A stretch of 64,000 nt of DNA from an uncultured Gemmatimonadota bacterium (GTDB lineage Bacteria; Gemmatimonadota; Gemmatimonadetes; Gemmatimonadales; Gemmatimonadaceae): the NCBI GenBank assembly GCA_902826615.1, contig CADEFN010000002.1, positions 62,001 to 126,000 on the forward strand. Direction: 5' to 3'. The first letter of the stretch is position 1, and every line of letters starts with the position of its first letter. The notes beneath the pieces are model-generated. The model saw only the letters and a list, made by a program, of their open reading frames with translations, was not told the DNA's origin and ran no database searches. Shown here piece by piece: positions 18,019 through 27,500 of the stretch. The position numbers and the translations under genes are program-made.

Positions 18019-19631
18019 GGTTTCACCCGTCGGGCGGCGTCGGCCGAGAGGCGTAGCGCCACACCGTTACTCCAGCCGAAGCCATCCTGCGTGGGATACT
18101 CGCCGCCGCCTGCGGGCCGCGCCGCGTCGACCACATCGTACTTCTCCGTCATCTTCCCCGTGGCCTGATAGGTGCGCCGGTTGAGCCCCAGCCAGCGATC
18201 CCGCGCCACATCCGCGAGATCGGCGCGACCGTAGCCCCGCACGCCTTCCATCGCCAGCCATTGCAGCGGGGGCCAGCCATTCGGTGCATCCCACTGCTGT
18301 CCGGAGTTGATCTGCGTGGTGACAAACCCACCACTCTTGAGAAAGTCACGCTCGAGCCGTGCGGCCACCGCGCGACCCTGCTCAGCCGTCGCCACGCCAA
18401 AGTAGAGCGCGCTCGCCGCGGCCAGGGTCGGCCGGTCGGTCACCCGCTCAGCGCGGGGCCATCGCACATCAAAGTAGAAACCCTCGCGCTCGTCAAACGC
18501 CAGACGTTGCAACGCGGCACGACGCGCCTCAGCCGCAGCGGCAAAACGACTCGCCACCTGGGCGTCACCTGCAGCCCCACGTTTGCGACGCAACGCCGCA
18601 ATGGTACGCTCGGCGTGGTACAAGAGGGCGTTGAGGTCCACCGGGATGATGTTCGTGGTCTCCAGCGTACGCAGGTCCTTCGGATCGCGCATCCATCGGC
18701 TGGAGAAATCCCACCCACTTTCCGCCGCAGCCCGCACATGCCGATAGAAGGTGGCACGTTGCGCTTCGGGGAGGGACGTGCCCAGTAACACGTCTTCCCG
18801 GTACGACTCGGGTCGCGGTTCGGGAATGTCGTCCCAGTACCGGTTGAGCGTGGTGCCATCTGCGAGCCGCATGACGCGGCGGATCGTGCCTCCTGGGGCC
18901 AGGGTAGTGGCGCCATCCATCCAGAAGGCATGTTCCTTCTCCATCGCCGCCAGATACGGATAGGCCGACATCGTATCAGTAGCCGTGGCATACAACCCCA
19001 CCATCGCCGCGAAGTAGGGTGGCTGGCTCCGGCCGAGGTAGTAGGTCCGATTCCCGTTAGGCACATGCCCCACGGTCTCGATCAGCCGGGCAAAGTTGTC
19101 GAGCATCGACTTCACCAGGTCGGTGCGACCACTCTCCACGAGCCCGAGCATGGTGAAGTACGAATCCCAGTAGTACACCTCGCGAAAGCGTCCGCCAGGT
19201 ACCACGTACGGGGACGGCAACGGGAGCAGGGACGACCGGGTGTCGGCGGCGTCGGGTGAGCGCGTGAGGACGGGCCACAGCCCCCGGATGTGCGCCTCCA
19301 TCGACTGCGAGGCATCACTTGCGTAGGCCTTTGCCGACTCCACCGGAACATCGAATCGTTCGCTGACAAACCGCTGCAGGGAGAAGCCAGCCGTCGCGCG
19401 CTGCCTGTTCCACTCGGCGAGTATGTCAGCGACGGGAGCCCGCGGCACGGCGTCAACAAACGTCTTGGAATCGGGGAAGAGCTGGGCCATCTGGATCTCG
19501 TGAAACAGCGGTCCCAGATCGCGCGAGGGTTCGTACCGATTCCGTGCACCTGCGTCAGGGCCCGGCGCTCTTGAGGCACCGCCCCCTGCACAACCCAGGA
19601 GTAGCAGACATGCGCCAAGGCGTCGCCTCAC
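18015..19631 (-). CDS. Trehalase lipoprotein (GH37)
   Basis: 538 residues from a GTG at 19631 overlapping the transporter stop (GTGA). The open frame continues far upstream but that part is antisense-frame noise of the transporter. The N-terminus RRLGACLLLLGC gives a lipobox at Cys about 14, so the enzyme is anchored in a membrane. Both GH37 signatures are present: PGGRFREVYYWDSYF and QWDAPNGWPPLQW. The catalytic Asp lies in ESGWDFSSRW and the catalytic Glu in the TEKYD segment. It splits trehalose into two glucoses. Its place between an SLC45-like transporter and DUF3179 suggests a trehalose utilisation operon. Confidence 0.93.
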   Translation of the reverse strand: MRRRLGACLLLLGCAGGGASRAPGPDAGARNRYEPSRDLGPLFHEIQMAQLFPDSKTFVDAVPRAPVADILAEWNRQRATAGFSLQRFVSERFDVPVESAKAYASDASQSMEAHIRGLWPVLTRSPDAADTRSSLLPLPSPYVVPGGRFREVYYWDSYFTMLGLVESGRTDLVKSMLDNFARLIETVGHVPNGNRTYYLGRSQPPYFAAMVGLYATATDTMSAYPYLAAMEKEHAFWMDGATTLAPGGTIRRVMRLADGTTLNRYWDDIPEPRPESYREDVLLGTSLPEAQRATFYRHVRAAAESGWDFSSRWMRDPKDLRTLETTNIIPVDLNALLYHAERTIAALRRKRGAAGDAQVASRFAAAAEARRAALQRLAFDEREGFYFDVRWPRAERVTDRPTLAAASALYFGVATAEQGRAVAARLERDFLKSGGFVTTQINSGQQWDAPNGWPPLQWLAMEGVRGYGRADLADVARDRWLGLNRRTYQATGKMTEKYDVVDAARPAGGGEYPTQDGFGWSNGVALRLSADAARRVKP

Positions 19632-20983
19632 GCGCGTGCCTCCTTCGGCTGCGTCTTCACCAGCAAGACAGCACCCGCCGCACAGAGCAGCAGCGCGCCC
19701 GCCAGCCGGATCACATTCTCGGGGTTTCCGCCCAGCAACGACTTGTAATACAACGGCAGCGTGAAGATCTGGATCATCATCGGGATCACGATGAACATGT
19801 TGAAGATCCCCATGTACACCCCCACACGATCGGCCGGGATACTTCCCGCGAGCATGACGTAGGGATTCCCCATGATGCTGGCCCAGGCCAATCCGATGCC
19901 GATCATCGGGATGAACAACATCGCCTTGTCGCGTATCTCGGGAATGGAGATCATCGCGATTCCTGCCAGCGTCAGGCAGATGGCGTGCATGACCTTGGGG
20001 CCAAACCGCCGAGTGAATGGCACCATCGCAAAGGCGCCGGCAAAGGCTATAAAGTTGTAGAAGCCACCGATCTGCCCGTTGATCAGCCCTGCCTCGCGGA
20101 ACCCTTCGGTGCTGGCGTCGGACGAACCGAACATCGTGACCGAGATCGACAACACGATGTACTGCCAGTAGCAGAACATCGCATACCACTGGAAGAGTTT
20201 CATCACCGCCAGCTGCTTCATGGTCGACGGCATGTCACGCATGGCCTCACCAACCTCCTTGAGCGCCGAGCCGAAGCCGCGTGGCAGCGCCATGATCCGC
20301 GCGCGCTCTGCTTCGGTGAGGGGGAGTTCGGGGGTCGTCCGGACCGTCAGCAGAATGGACGAGATGGAAAACACGGCGCCGATGATGAACGCGATCTCCG
20401 TGATCACGGGAATCCCTCGCGAGTTCATGGCGTCGCGACTCATGCCCAGCACCACCAGCAGCGAGGGGGTGAGATAGGACAAGGTCTGCCCGAGCCCGGT
20501 AAAGGCACTCTGCGTCAGGAATCCAATGGAGTGCTGGGAATCATCCAGCCGATCGCTCACAAAAGCGCGATAGGGCTCCATGGTGATGTTGTTGGCGGCA
20601 TCAAGGATCCAGAGCAGCCCGGCCGCCATCCACAACGTGCGGCTGAACGGCATGAAGAGCAGGGCCACGCTGCACAACACCGCGCCGACCAGGAAATAGG
20701 GCGTGCGCCGGCCGCGGGGACTCAATGTCCGGTCGCTCATGGCACCGATGATCGGCTGGACAATCAGTCCGGTCATGGGCCCTGCCAGCCACAGGAGCGG
20801 AAGACTGGCTTCATCTGCGCCCAGGTACTTGTAGATTGGGCTCATGTTGCTTTGCTGCAACCCGAAGCTGTACTGGATGCCGAAAAACCCGACATTCATG
20901 TTCACGATCTGCCAGAAGGAAAGCCTCGGCTTCGCCAAGCGCGTCGCTGAGGGATTCCCGATTGCCGCCGCTGTTCCGGCCAC
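19628..20983 (-). CDS. SLC45-like MFS sugar transporter (second copy)
   Basis: 451 residues from a GTG at 20983 with GGAGG about 8 nt upstream. The sequence is a paralogue of the transporter at 13009-14355: NVGFFGIQYSFGLQQSNMSPIYKYLGA, LAGPMTGLIVQPIIGAMSD and RGRRTPYFLVGA occur in the same order. About 12 membrane segments. It overlaps the trehalase gene by GTGA, so import of trehalose or its hydrolysis products is the natural guess. It is divergent from the glycosidase gene at 21038, with only 54 bp between. Confidence 0.87.
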   Translation of the reverse strand: MAGTAAAIGNPSATRLAKPRLSFWQIVNMNVGFFGIQYSFGLQQSNMSPIYKYLGADEASLPLLWLAGPMTGLIVQPIIGAMSDRTLSPRGRRTPYFLVGAVLCSVALLFMPFSRTLWMAAGLLWILDAANNITMEPYRAFVSDRLDDSQHSIGFLTQSAFTGLGQTLSYLTPSLLVVLGMSRDAMNSRGIPVITEIAFIIGAVFSISSILLTVRTTPELPLTEAERARIMALPRGFGSALKEVGEAMRDMPSTMKQLAVMKLFQWYAMFCYWQYIVLSISVTMFGSSDASTEGFREAGLINGQIGGFYNFIAFAGAFAMVPFTRRFGPKVMHAICLTLAGIAMISIPEIRDKAMLFIPMIGIGLAWASIMGNPYVMLAGSIPADRVGVYMGIFNMFIVIPMMIQIFTLPLYYKSLLGGNPENVIRLAGALLLCAAGAVLLVKTQPKEARA

Positions 20984-20996
20984 TGCCCTATCCTCC

Positions 20997-21008
20997 GTTC
21001 ATGTGAAC
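20997..21008. promoter_or_regulatory. Inverted repeat between divergent sugar genes
   Basis: GTTCA-TG-TGAAC is a perfect 12-bp dyad in the short gap between the leftward transporter operon and the rightward glycosidase gene. It could be an operator controlling one or both. It does not resemble the LacI-type sites in this window. Confidence 0.3.
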
Positions 21009-21037
21009 ACGCCTCGTCGTTGCCGACCGGAAGCGCG

Positions 21038-22183
21038 GTGAGCGAGCTCTCTTCATTGGACCAGCGGGCGACCACCCTGCTGCAGGAGCTCAGCGGACCG
21101 CACGGCATCCATGCGTCGCTGGCTTCTACCGCCAACTACCGCGCCATCTTCACTCGCGATGCCGTGATGGCCGGCGTGGCAGGCTGCCTGCTGGCGGACC
21201 AGAGGGTCATGACGTCCTTCGGGCGCACCCTCGAGCAACTCCGCGATTACCAGGGCGACGAGGGGCAGATCGCCTCCAACTACGAAGTGCGCCCCGGTCA
21301 GCCCCATCATGTCAGCTTCGGCACCATCGCCCCACGCATCGACGGGGCCACCTGGTACCTGGTGGGGGTCGCCCTCGCCGCGCGCGCCGGGGTAATTCAG
21401 GCGTCCCACTTCGAGGCCTCCGTCCGTGCGACGGTTCGGCTGCTCAACGCCCTCGAGTACAATGGACGGCACCTCGTGTATGTGCCGACCGGCGGGAATT
21501 GGGCCGATGAATACATCTACGAGGGGTACATCCTCTACGATCAGGTGTTGCGTGCCTGGGCGTTGCAGCTGCTGGCTCCCCTGTATCAGGAGCCCTCGTG
21601 GGCCGCAAAGTCGGCGGCCATCGCCGAGCGAATTTCCTCGGCCTTCTTCGCCGCCGACACGAGCGCGCCCCATCACCCCATCGCCGCCTTCACGCCGGTC
21701 CATCGGCACGACATGTTCGATCTTGCCGCCTGCGCCCTGCTGGCGGTATCGGGGCTCCTGCCGGAACGTGCCGGTCAGGCCCTGCAGTGGATCGACACAA
21801 ACTTCTTGCAGCGTGGCGCCCTCCCCCCGGCCTTTCACCCGGTGATCCACGAGGGTGACGCCGCGTGGCCCGCGTTGCGCCGCTACCACCTGCATGCCTT
21901 CCGCAATCAGCCCCATGAATACCATAACGGTGGCATCTGGCCCATCTGGCTGGGCTGGCTGGCGCTGGGGTGTGCGCGTACCAATCACGCCGACTTCCTC
22001 GGACGGCTGCGTGAACGGTCCGCTGAGGCGTTAGGCACTCGTGGCGACTTCGCCTTCGAGGAGTATCTCCATGGCGAAACGGGGTTGGCACTGGGCACCC
22101 CCGGCATGGCGTACACGGCGTCTGGTCTTGTTTTCCTCCGACTGGCCGGCTCCCCGGCCGCGCACTCCCTGCTCTCCGCATGA
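21038..22183 (+). CDS. Cytoplasmic (alpha/alpha)6-barrel glycosidase, possibly GH100-like
   Basis: 381 residues from a GTG at 21038 that follows GGAAG; a TTG at 21020 is an alternative start without a ribosome site. There is no signal peptide. Features are FTRDAVMAG, LRDYQGDEGQIASNY, the PRIDGATWYLVG segment, GNWADEY and HNGGIWPIWLGW, which resemble the helical-barrel invertase/glucosidase families (GH100, and more distantly GH15/GH37). Acidic residues in RDAVMAG and GDEGQ could be catalytic. I am confident of the fold class but not of the family or substrate. It overlaps the kinase gene by ATGA. Confidence 0.65.
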   Translation: MSELSSLDQRATTLLQELSGPHGIHASLASTANYRAIFTRDAVMAGVAGCLLADQRVMTSFGRTLEQLRDYQGDEGQIASNYEVRPGQPHHVSFGTIAPRIDGATWYLVGVALAARAGVIQASHFEASVRATVRLLNALEYNGRHLVYVPTGGNWADEYIYEGYILYDQVLRAWALQLLAPLYQEPSWAAKSAAIAERISSAFFAADTSAPHHPIAAFTPVHRHDMFDLAACALLAVSGLLPERAGQALQWIDTNFLQRGALPPAFHPVIHEGDAAWPALRRYHLHAFRNQPHEYHNGGIWPIWLGWLALGCARTNHADFLGRLRERSAEALGTRGDFAFEEYLHGETGLALGTPGMAYTASGLVFLRLAGSPAAHSLLSA

Positions 22184-22821
22184 CCAACCTCGATCGTCAG
22201 GCGGTTACCGATCAATCCCTCCGGCTCGCCCGCGAACTCCTCGATGCATTGGGCATCGACCGGGCGAGGTCGCGATTCGTCATCGGCGTCGCGGGCGAGT
22301 CGGGAAGTGGCAAATCGGTGGTTGCCACCAGCATGGCGCGCGAGCTGGCGCGGGACGGTCGTGAAGCCACCGTGCTGCACCAGGACGACTACTTTGTCCG
22401 GCCGCCGCGCACCAATCACGACTTCCGCATGGAAGACATCGCCGCGAACACCGGCCCACACGAGGTCCGTCTCGACCTCATGGCGGAGCATATCGCGGCC
22501 TTTCGCAGAGGGGAAAGTGCGGTGCGCGCGCCGATCGTGAACTACCCGGCCAACCGCTTCGACGAACAGCTGCACAACTTCTCGCACGGCGATGTGTTGC
22601 TGGTGGAAGGCACGTACGTGCTCGGACTCGCCGATCTCGACGCCCGCATCTTTCTCACCGCCACCCATCACGACACCGCGGAGCGCCGGCGGGCCCGCAA
22701 TCGCGACATCGATGACCCGCGCATCGCGCAAGTCCTCGGCATCGAGCATGACTTGATCGCCCCGCAGGCGGAGCTCGCCGATCTCCTGATCGATCGTCAT
22801 TTCGCGGTCCACCGACGCTGA
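22180..22821 (+). CDS. Uridine kinase / phosphoribulokinase-like P-loop kinase
   Basis: 213 residues. The Walker A motif GESGSGKS is at about residues 39-46, followed by HQDDYFVRPP, which is the substrate-binding DDF/DDY segment of uridine kinase-like enzymes, and LLVEGTYVL (Walker B like). A C-terminal RRARNRDIDD segment fits the lid. Because it is translationally coupled to a glycosidase gene, the substrate may be a sugar or nucleoside released nearby rather than uridine. The family assignment is good, the substrate is unknown. Confidence 0.8.
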   Translation: MTNLDRQAVTDQSLRLARELLDALGIDRARSRFVIGVAGESGSGKSVVATSMARELARDGREATVLHQDDYFVRPPRTNHDFRMEDIAANTGPHEVRLDLMAEHIAAFRRGESAVRAPIVNYPANRFDEQLHNFSHGDVLLVEGTYVLGLADLDARIFLTATHHDTAERRRARNRDIDDPRIAQVLGIEHDLIAPQAELADLLIDRHFAVHRR

Positions 22822-22826
22822 GGCTG

Positions 22827-22846
22827 GGGGCGGGTGTTGCCGCCCC
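22827..22846. terminator. Hairpin between convergent genes
   Basis: GGGGCGG / CCGCCCC pair as a 7-bp stem with a 6-nt loop in the 41-bp gap between the kinase and the convergent symporter gene. The flanks are C/T-rich rather than a pure T-tract, so it is a plausible but not ideal bidirectional terminator. Confidence 0.45.
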
Positions 22847-22862
22847 TCCCCTTCCCACTGGC

Positions 22863-24488
22863 TCAGCTGAACCAGAACCACAGCCCGCCCACGGCGGCGA
22901 TCAGCAGCATGGTCAGCAGCTTGTCAGTGCCGCGTTGTGCGCGCGCCACGGCATCCTCTGGCGCCGGCGTCGCCGTCTGGAAGGTGATCCCCTCCACCTG
23001 AGCCGCTGATGGCGGTGGCGTCATGAGGCTGACGCCAACCAGGAGCAGGGAACAAATGACGAAGAGCAGAATGGCGAAGTGCAGGAAGTTGATGGTGGCA
23101 AAGTCGAGCAGCACGCCGCTGAGCGAGGCGCGGTTGAGTTCGAGCACCAGACGCGCCACACCAATCACGAAGCCACCGAGCAGGGCCGCCATCGCCCCCT
23201 GCGAGTTGACGCGCTTCCACAGGATACCGATCAGGAAGACCGCGGCAATCGGAGGCGAGATGTACGCCTGAACACTCTGCAGGTACTGATAGAGCTGCGC
23301 CGACACCAGCTTCATCACCGGAATCCAGGCCAGCCCGAAGCACACCAGAATGGCCGTGGACACCTGCCCCACCCACACCAGCTGCTTTTCACTCGCCTGC
23401 GGCTTGAGCTTCTTGTACACGTCGATGGTGACCAGCGTCGACGTCGAGTTGAACACCGACGACAGTGAACTCATGAGTGCCGCGAGGAGACCGGCCACCA
23501 CCAGCCCCTTGAGCCCCACCGGGAGCAGCGCCGCCACCAGCGTGGGGAGTGCTCCATCGGTGGCCGCGAGCTGAATTTTCCCCTGTTTGTTGAGGGCGTA
23601 GGCAATTAGCCCGGGCAGCACAAAGATGAAAAGCGGGAGCAGCTTGAGGAAGCCGGCGAAGATGGTGCCACGCCGCGCCTCACTCTGGTTCTTGGCAGCC
23701 AGCACGCGCTGGACGATGAACTGGTCGGTACACCAGTACCAGACCCCCAGGATCGGGGCACCGAACAGGATCCCCGTCCAGGGGAAGTCCTTGTCCGACA
23801 TCGGCCGCCACATGGAGAGGAAACTCGGCGCCACCTCGGCCGTCAGCACATCCCACCCGCCCAGCACGCTCAGCCCCACCCAGGTCACGGCGACAGCGCC
23901 CCCAATCAGCACAAACATCTGCATCAGGTCGGTGTAGAGCACCGCACGCAACCCGCCGAAGATGGTGTAGATCCCGGTGATCACGACCACCACCAGCGCA
24001 CCCGTCCAGAAGTTGATTCCCATCAGCGCTTCGAACACAATGCCGCCCGCGGCAATGGTCACCGAGATCTTCGTGAGGACGTAGGCGATGATCGAGATGA
24101 TGGCCAGGTACCACCGCGCGCCTGACGAGTAGCGCCGCTCGAGAAACTCCGGCATCGTGAAGACATTGCTGGTCAGGTAGAACGGGACGAACACCCAACC
24201 CAGCACCAGCAGCACCAGCGACGCGAGGATCTCGAACTGGCCCACCGCCACACCACTCGCTGCGCCGGTGCCGGCCAGGCCCACCAGGTGTTCCGATCCG
24301 ATGTTCGAGGCGAAGAGTGATCCGCCGATGATGAACCACCCCGAATCACGTCCGGCGAGGAAGTAGCCGGTGGAGCCGCCGGCGCCCTGCCGTCGTTCGC
24401 GAATCCCTGCGACCACGGCCACGCCAAACGTGAGAATGAAGTAAATGGCGATGATGATCCAGTCGAGCGTTTCGAGGGAACCGGTCAC
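22863..24488 (-). CDS. Sodium:solute symporter (SSS family, sugar-type)
   Basis: 541 residues with 13-14 hydrophobic segments. Typical SSS elements are GYFLAGRDSGWFIIGGSLFASNIGSEHLVGLAGTG near the N-terminus (split here only by description), FVPFYLTSNVFTMPEFLERRY and YWCTDQFIVQRVLAAK. This pattern is closest to the SGLT-like sodium/sugar cotransporters. It is the last gene of the leftward locus with SusC, SusD, two VCBS proteins and the haloperoxidase, 95 bp after the first VCBS gene, and probably carries the product across the inner membrane. Confidence 0.9.
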   Translation of the reverse strand: MTGSLETLDWIIIAIYFILTFGVAVVAGIRERRQGAGGSTGYFLAGRDSGWFIIGGSLFASNIGSEHLVGLAGTGAASGVAVGQFEILASLVLLVLGWVFVPFYLTSNVFTMPEFLERRYSSGARWYLAIISIIAYVLTKISVTIAAGGIVFEALMGINFWTGALVVVVITGIYTIFGGLRAVLYTDLMQMFVLIGGAVAVTWVGLSVLGGWDVLTAEVAPSFLSMWRPMSDKDFPWTGILFGAPILGVWYWCTDQFIVQRVLAAKNQSEARRGTIFAGFLKLLPLFIFVLPGLIAYALNKQGKIQLAATDGALPTLVAALLPVGLKGLVVAGLLAALMSSLSSVFNSTSTLVTIDVYKKLKPQASEKQLVWVGQVSTAILVCFGLAWIPVMKLVSAQLYQYLQSVQAYISPPIAAVFLIGILWKRVNSQGAMAALLGGFVIGVARLVLELNRASLSGVLLDFATINFLHFAILLFVICSLLLVGVSLMTPPPSAAQVEGITFQTATPAPEDAVARAQRGTDKLLTMLLIAAVGGLWFWFS

Positions 24489-24583
24489 GGGGAGTCCGGG
24501 TGAGGGGAATGCGCAGGCACCGGCGCCGCCGGTCAGCCTAACAGCGTGATGCCAAACTCGATGATGAGGTCATGCTGCCGCCA

Positions 24584-27500
24584 CTACCGCACGCGCCACA
24601 GCTGCAACACGCCACCACTGCTGGTGATTGCCACCAGCCGCCCGCCGAGGGCGTCCCTCACCACCTGTGCGCGCCGTGCTTCGGCCTGAATAAGCAGCCC
24701 ACTGGTCGTCATGTCCATTGGCACCCACGCGCCCTCGCGCGAGCCCCGCAGCAGCAGCCCCTGCCCCGCGTCGTGACGGCCGATCACCGGTGGGACGCCA
24801 AACGCGTTCCCGGCCAGCAGCAGGTCGGTGCGACCGTCGCCATCAAAGTCGTCAGGCACGATGGCATACACCGGCGCAAATTGCGCTTCGGCCGGAAGTG
24901 GCTGCACCTCAAAACGGCCGCCCCCCCTGTGGAGGGCCACGACGTGCGCAAAGGTCCGCGCGTTCAGCACCTGGGAGCCGGCGAGCTCCTGCGGCGGCAG
25001 AATGTCCTTGAGCGTCGCCGCACCGAAGTCCTTGTAGTTCGGATACCGGCCGCGAAGTGGTGGCATGAGCTTCACCAGCTCATCACGACCGACCAGGGGA
25101 TAACTCACCCCGTTTTTGTAGAACGTCAGGATCTGCTTGAGCGTCCCGGTGGCGTAGTAATCGTTTACGAAGAGCTGCGCCGGCTCGTTTGGGGTCGCCC
25201 GGAGGTACGAATTCAGTCCAAGGTTGCCGGCGATGAGGTCGAGCTGGCCATCCCCATTCAGGTCGGCCGCTCTCACGACATTCCACCACCCCTCGGTCGA
25301 GTCGAGGCCGGCGGCCGATGTGGCGTCGACGAATCGGCCCTGCACCTGGCGAAGGACGCGCAGTGGCGTCCATTCGCCCGCCAGAACGAGATCGAGCGCG
25401 CGATCGGCATCGATGTCCATCCAGAGTGCCGAGGCCACCATACCGGCGCTCAGGAGCCCGGGCGCTACCTCAGCCGTCACATCGGAAAAGCGCCCACCCC
25501 CCTCATTGCGCAGCAACTGGCTCGGCGGGGTTCGGCCGTAGGCGCGCGCGACAACCCGGTTGCCGACAAAGAGGTCGAGGTCGCCATCGCCGTCGTAGTC
25601 GCCGGGAGCCACCGTGCCACCGTTCTGCGTCCCCGGGATGGGCTGCGTCGCCCGCACGAGCGACCCCTTCCCATCGTTGAGATACAGGCGGTCGCGGAGT
25701 GCTTCGCTCTCGCCCCAGAACTCATTGCCGCCGCTGACCACAAAAAGGTCCTGGTCGCCATCCCCGTCCGCGTCAAAGAAGGTGGCGTCCACATCTTCGG
25801 CGAGAGAGTCGGCCGCCAGGGCTGGTTGAAGCGTGCGGGTGAAGCGCCCATCGCGACCCTGCGTCAGCACCTGTCCAGCCTGCCACTTCCCTCCCCCCAC
25901 GAAGATGTCGTCGGTCCCATCACCGTTGACATCGGCCACGGCGAGGGCCGGACCCTGGGTGGAGAGGAGATGTGGCATCAGCGGCTCGCGGTTGTAGTCG
26001 AGAAAGGGCTCCTCGAGATGGCGCACCGCTGCGCCCCGCTGGCTCGCGACCTCGGTAAAAAGCGGCGACACCGGTGGCACCACCGCACGTTTGATCGCCG
26101 CCGCGCTGTCCTGCCAGAGCGTCAGCACCGTATTCAGCGCCACGTTATGCAGCACCTGCTGCCGCCGGTCAGGCCAGAGGATCACCAATGAATCGGCGCG
26201 CGTCGCGACGCCAGTCCCGAAGTGCAGACGCGGATCAACCGACGACTGGAATCCGCGGGTCGGGAATTGCTCCAGCATCTGTGTTTCACCAGCAACCGTC
26301 AGCGTCACACGGGCACCAACTCCGAACGTGTTGCGGCCGGCGCCACGCAGCTGAACGGTGAGCGAGTGGTGGCCGGTGCGCGCTTTCCCCAGGTTGCGAT
26401 AGACACCGGCCGGCGCGTTCACGGCATTCACCACCAGGTCGAGCGCCCCACTGTTGTTCAGGTCCACCCACGCGGCCCCATTGCTGAAGCCTTTGGTGGC
26501 CAGCCCCCACTCCGCCGCATGATCACGGAATCGGTAATTCCCTTCGTTGCGGAAGGCGTGATTCGGGAGTGGGACCGAGGGCAGTTTGTTGAGCACCGAC
26601 AGCGTGGAGTCGGTGATCCCCCGTGCCAGCGATGCCTGCACATCCTGCGCGCTGATGTAGTTGATGTAGTCCAGGTCGTTCGGCCGCCGGAGGATGCCGT
26701 TGGTGACAAACAGATCCTTGCGCCCATCGTTGTCCAGATCGGCAAACAGGGGCGCCCAGCTCCAGTCACTGGCAAACACCCCCGCCTGATACCCGATCTC
26801 GCTGAAACGCCCATTGCCGCGATTGAGCTGGAGTGTGTTGCGTGGATACTGCGGGTGATAGCCGGCACGCAATCGCAGGTCAAAGAGATTGAAGCCCTCC
26901 GACGACGCCGAGGTCTTGAGAATGTCCTCGCGCTCGGGGAGCATGTCGGCGACGAACAGATCCGTCAGCCCGTCGTTGTTGAAGTCCGCCGCATCCACCC
27001 CCATCGAGAAGCGCGAGGTGTGCTGCGTCGCCGTGGTGATGAGCTCGGTGAACGACCCCTGACACGTATTGCGATACAGGAAGTCGTTCTCCTGAAAATC
27101 GTTGGCCACATAGAGGTCGGGACATCCATCATTGTTGTAGTCCGTGACCACCACCCCGAGCCCGAACCCGGCGACGCCATCGACCAGGCCCGCGGCCTCC
27201 GTGACATCGGTAAAGCGATTGCCGTCGTTGCGGTAGAAGCGGTCGCGCCCCGGAGCATCACGTCGTGCGCGGTCAACCGGACTGATCCCGCGCTCGTTAT
27301 GCGTGCTGTGCACCAGCAGGTAGAGGTCGAGATCGCCGTCGCCATCGTAGTCGAGAAAGGCGGCCTGCGTGCTGTACCCGGCGTATGACAGCCCAAACGC
27401 GTCCGTGCTGTCGGCAAAGGTGCCATCGCCACGATTGACGTAGAGCACGTTGCGCCCCTGCATGGAGAGGTACCGCACCGCCGACACGTAGAGGTCGACC

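Noticed and set aside
18015-20189. A 724-codon open frame covering trehalase plus 186 extra N-terminal codons
   Set aside because: The extra part is an alternative frame of the SLC45-like gene. The GTG at 19631 gives a lipobox and a standard overlap.
21020-21037. TTG start for the glycosidase at 21020
   Set aside because: There is no ribosome site before it, while the GTG at 21038 follows GGAAG; the choice remains tentative.
25160-25176. CGTTTACG-like word similar to the LacI operators
   Set aside because: It lies inside the coding sequence for Val-Asn-Asp-Tyr-Tyr in lipoprotein A and lacks the inverted-repeat arms.
24572-27388. Long rightward frames antisense to the VCBS lipoprotein A gene
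   Set aside because: They arise from the repetitive GC-rich calcium-loop codons on the opposite strand and have no family features.
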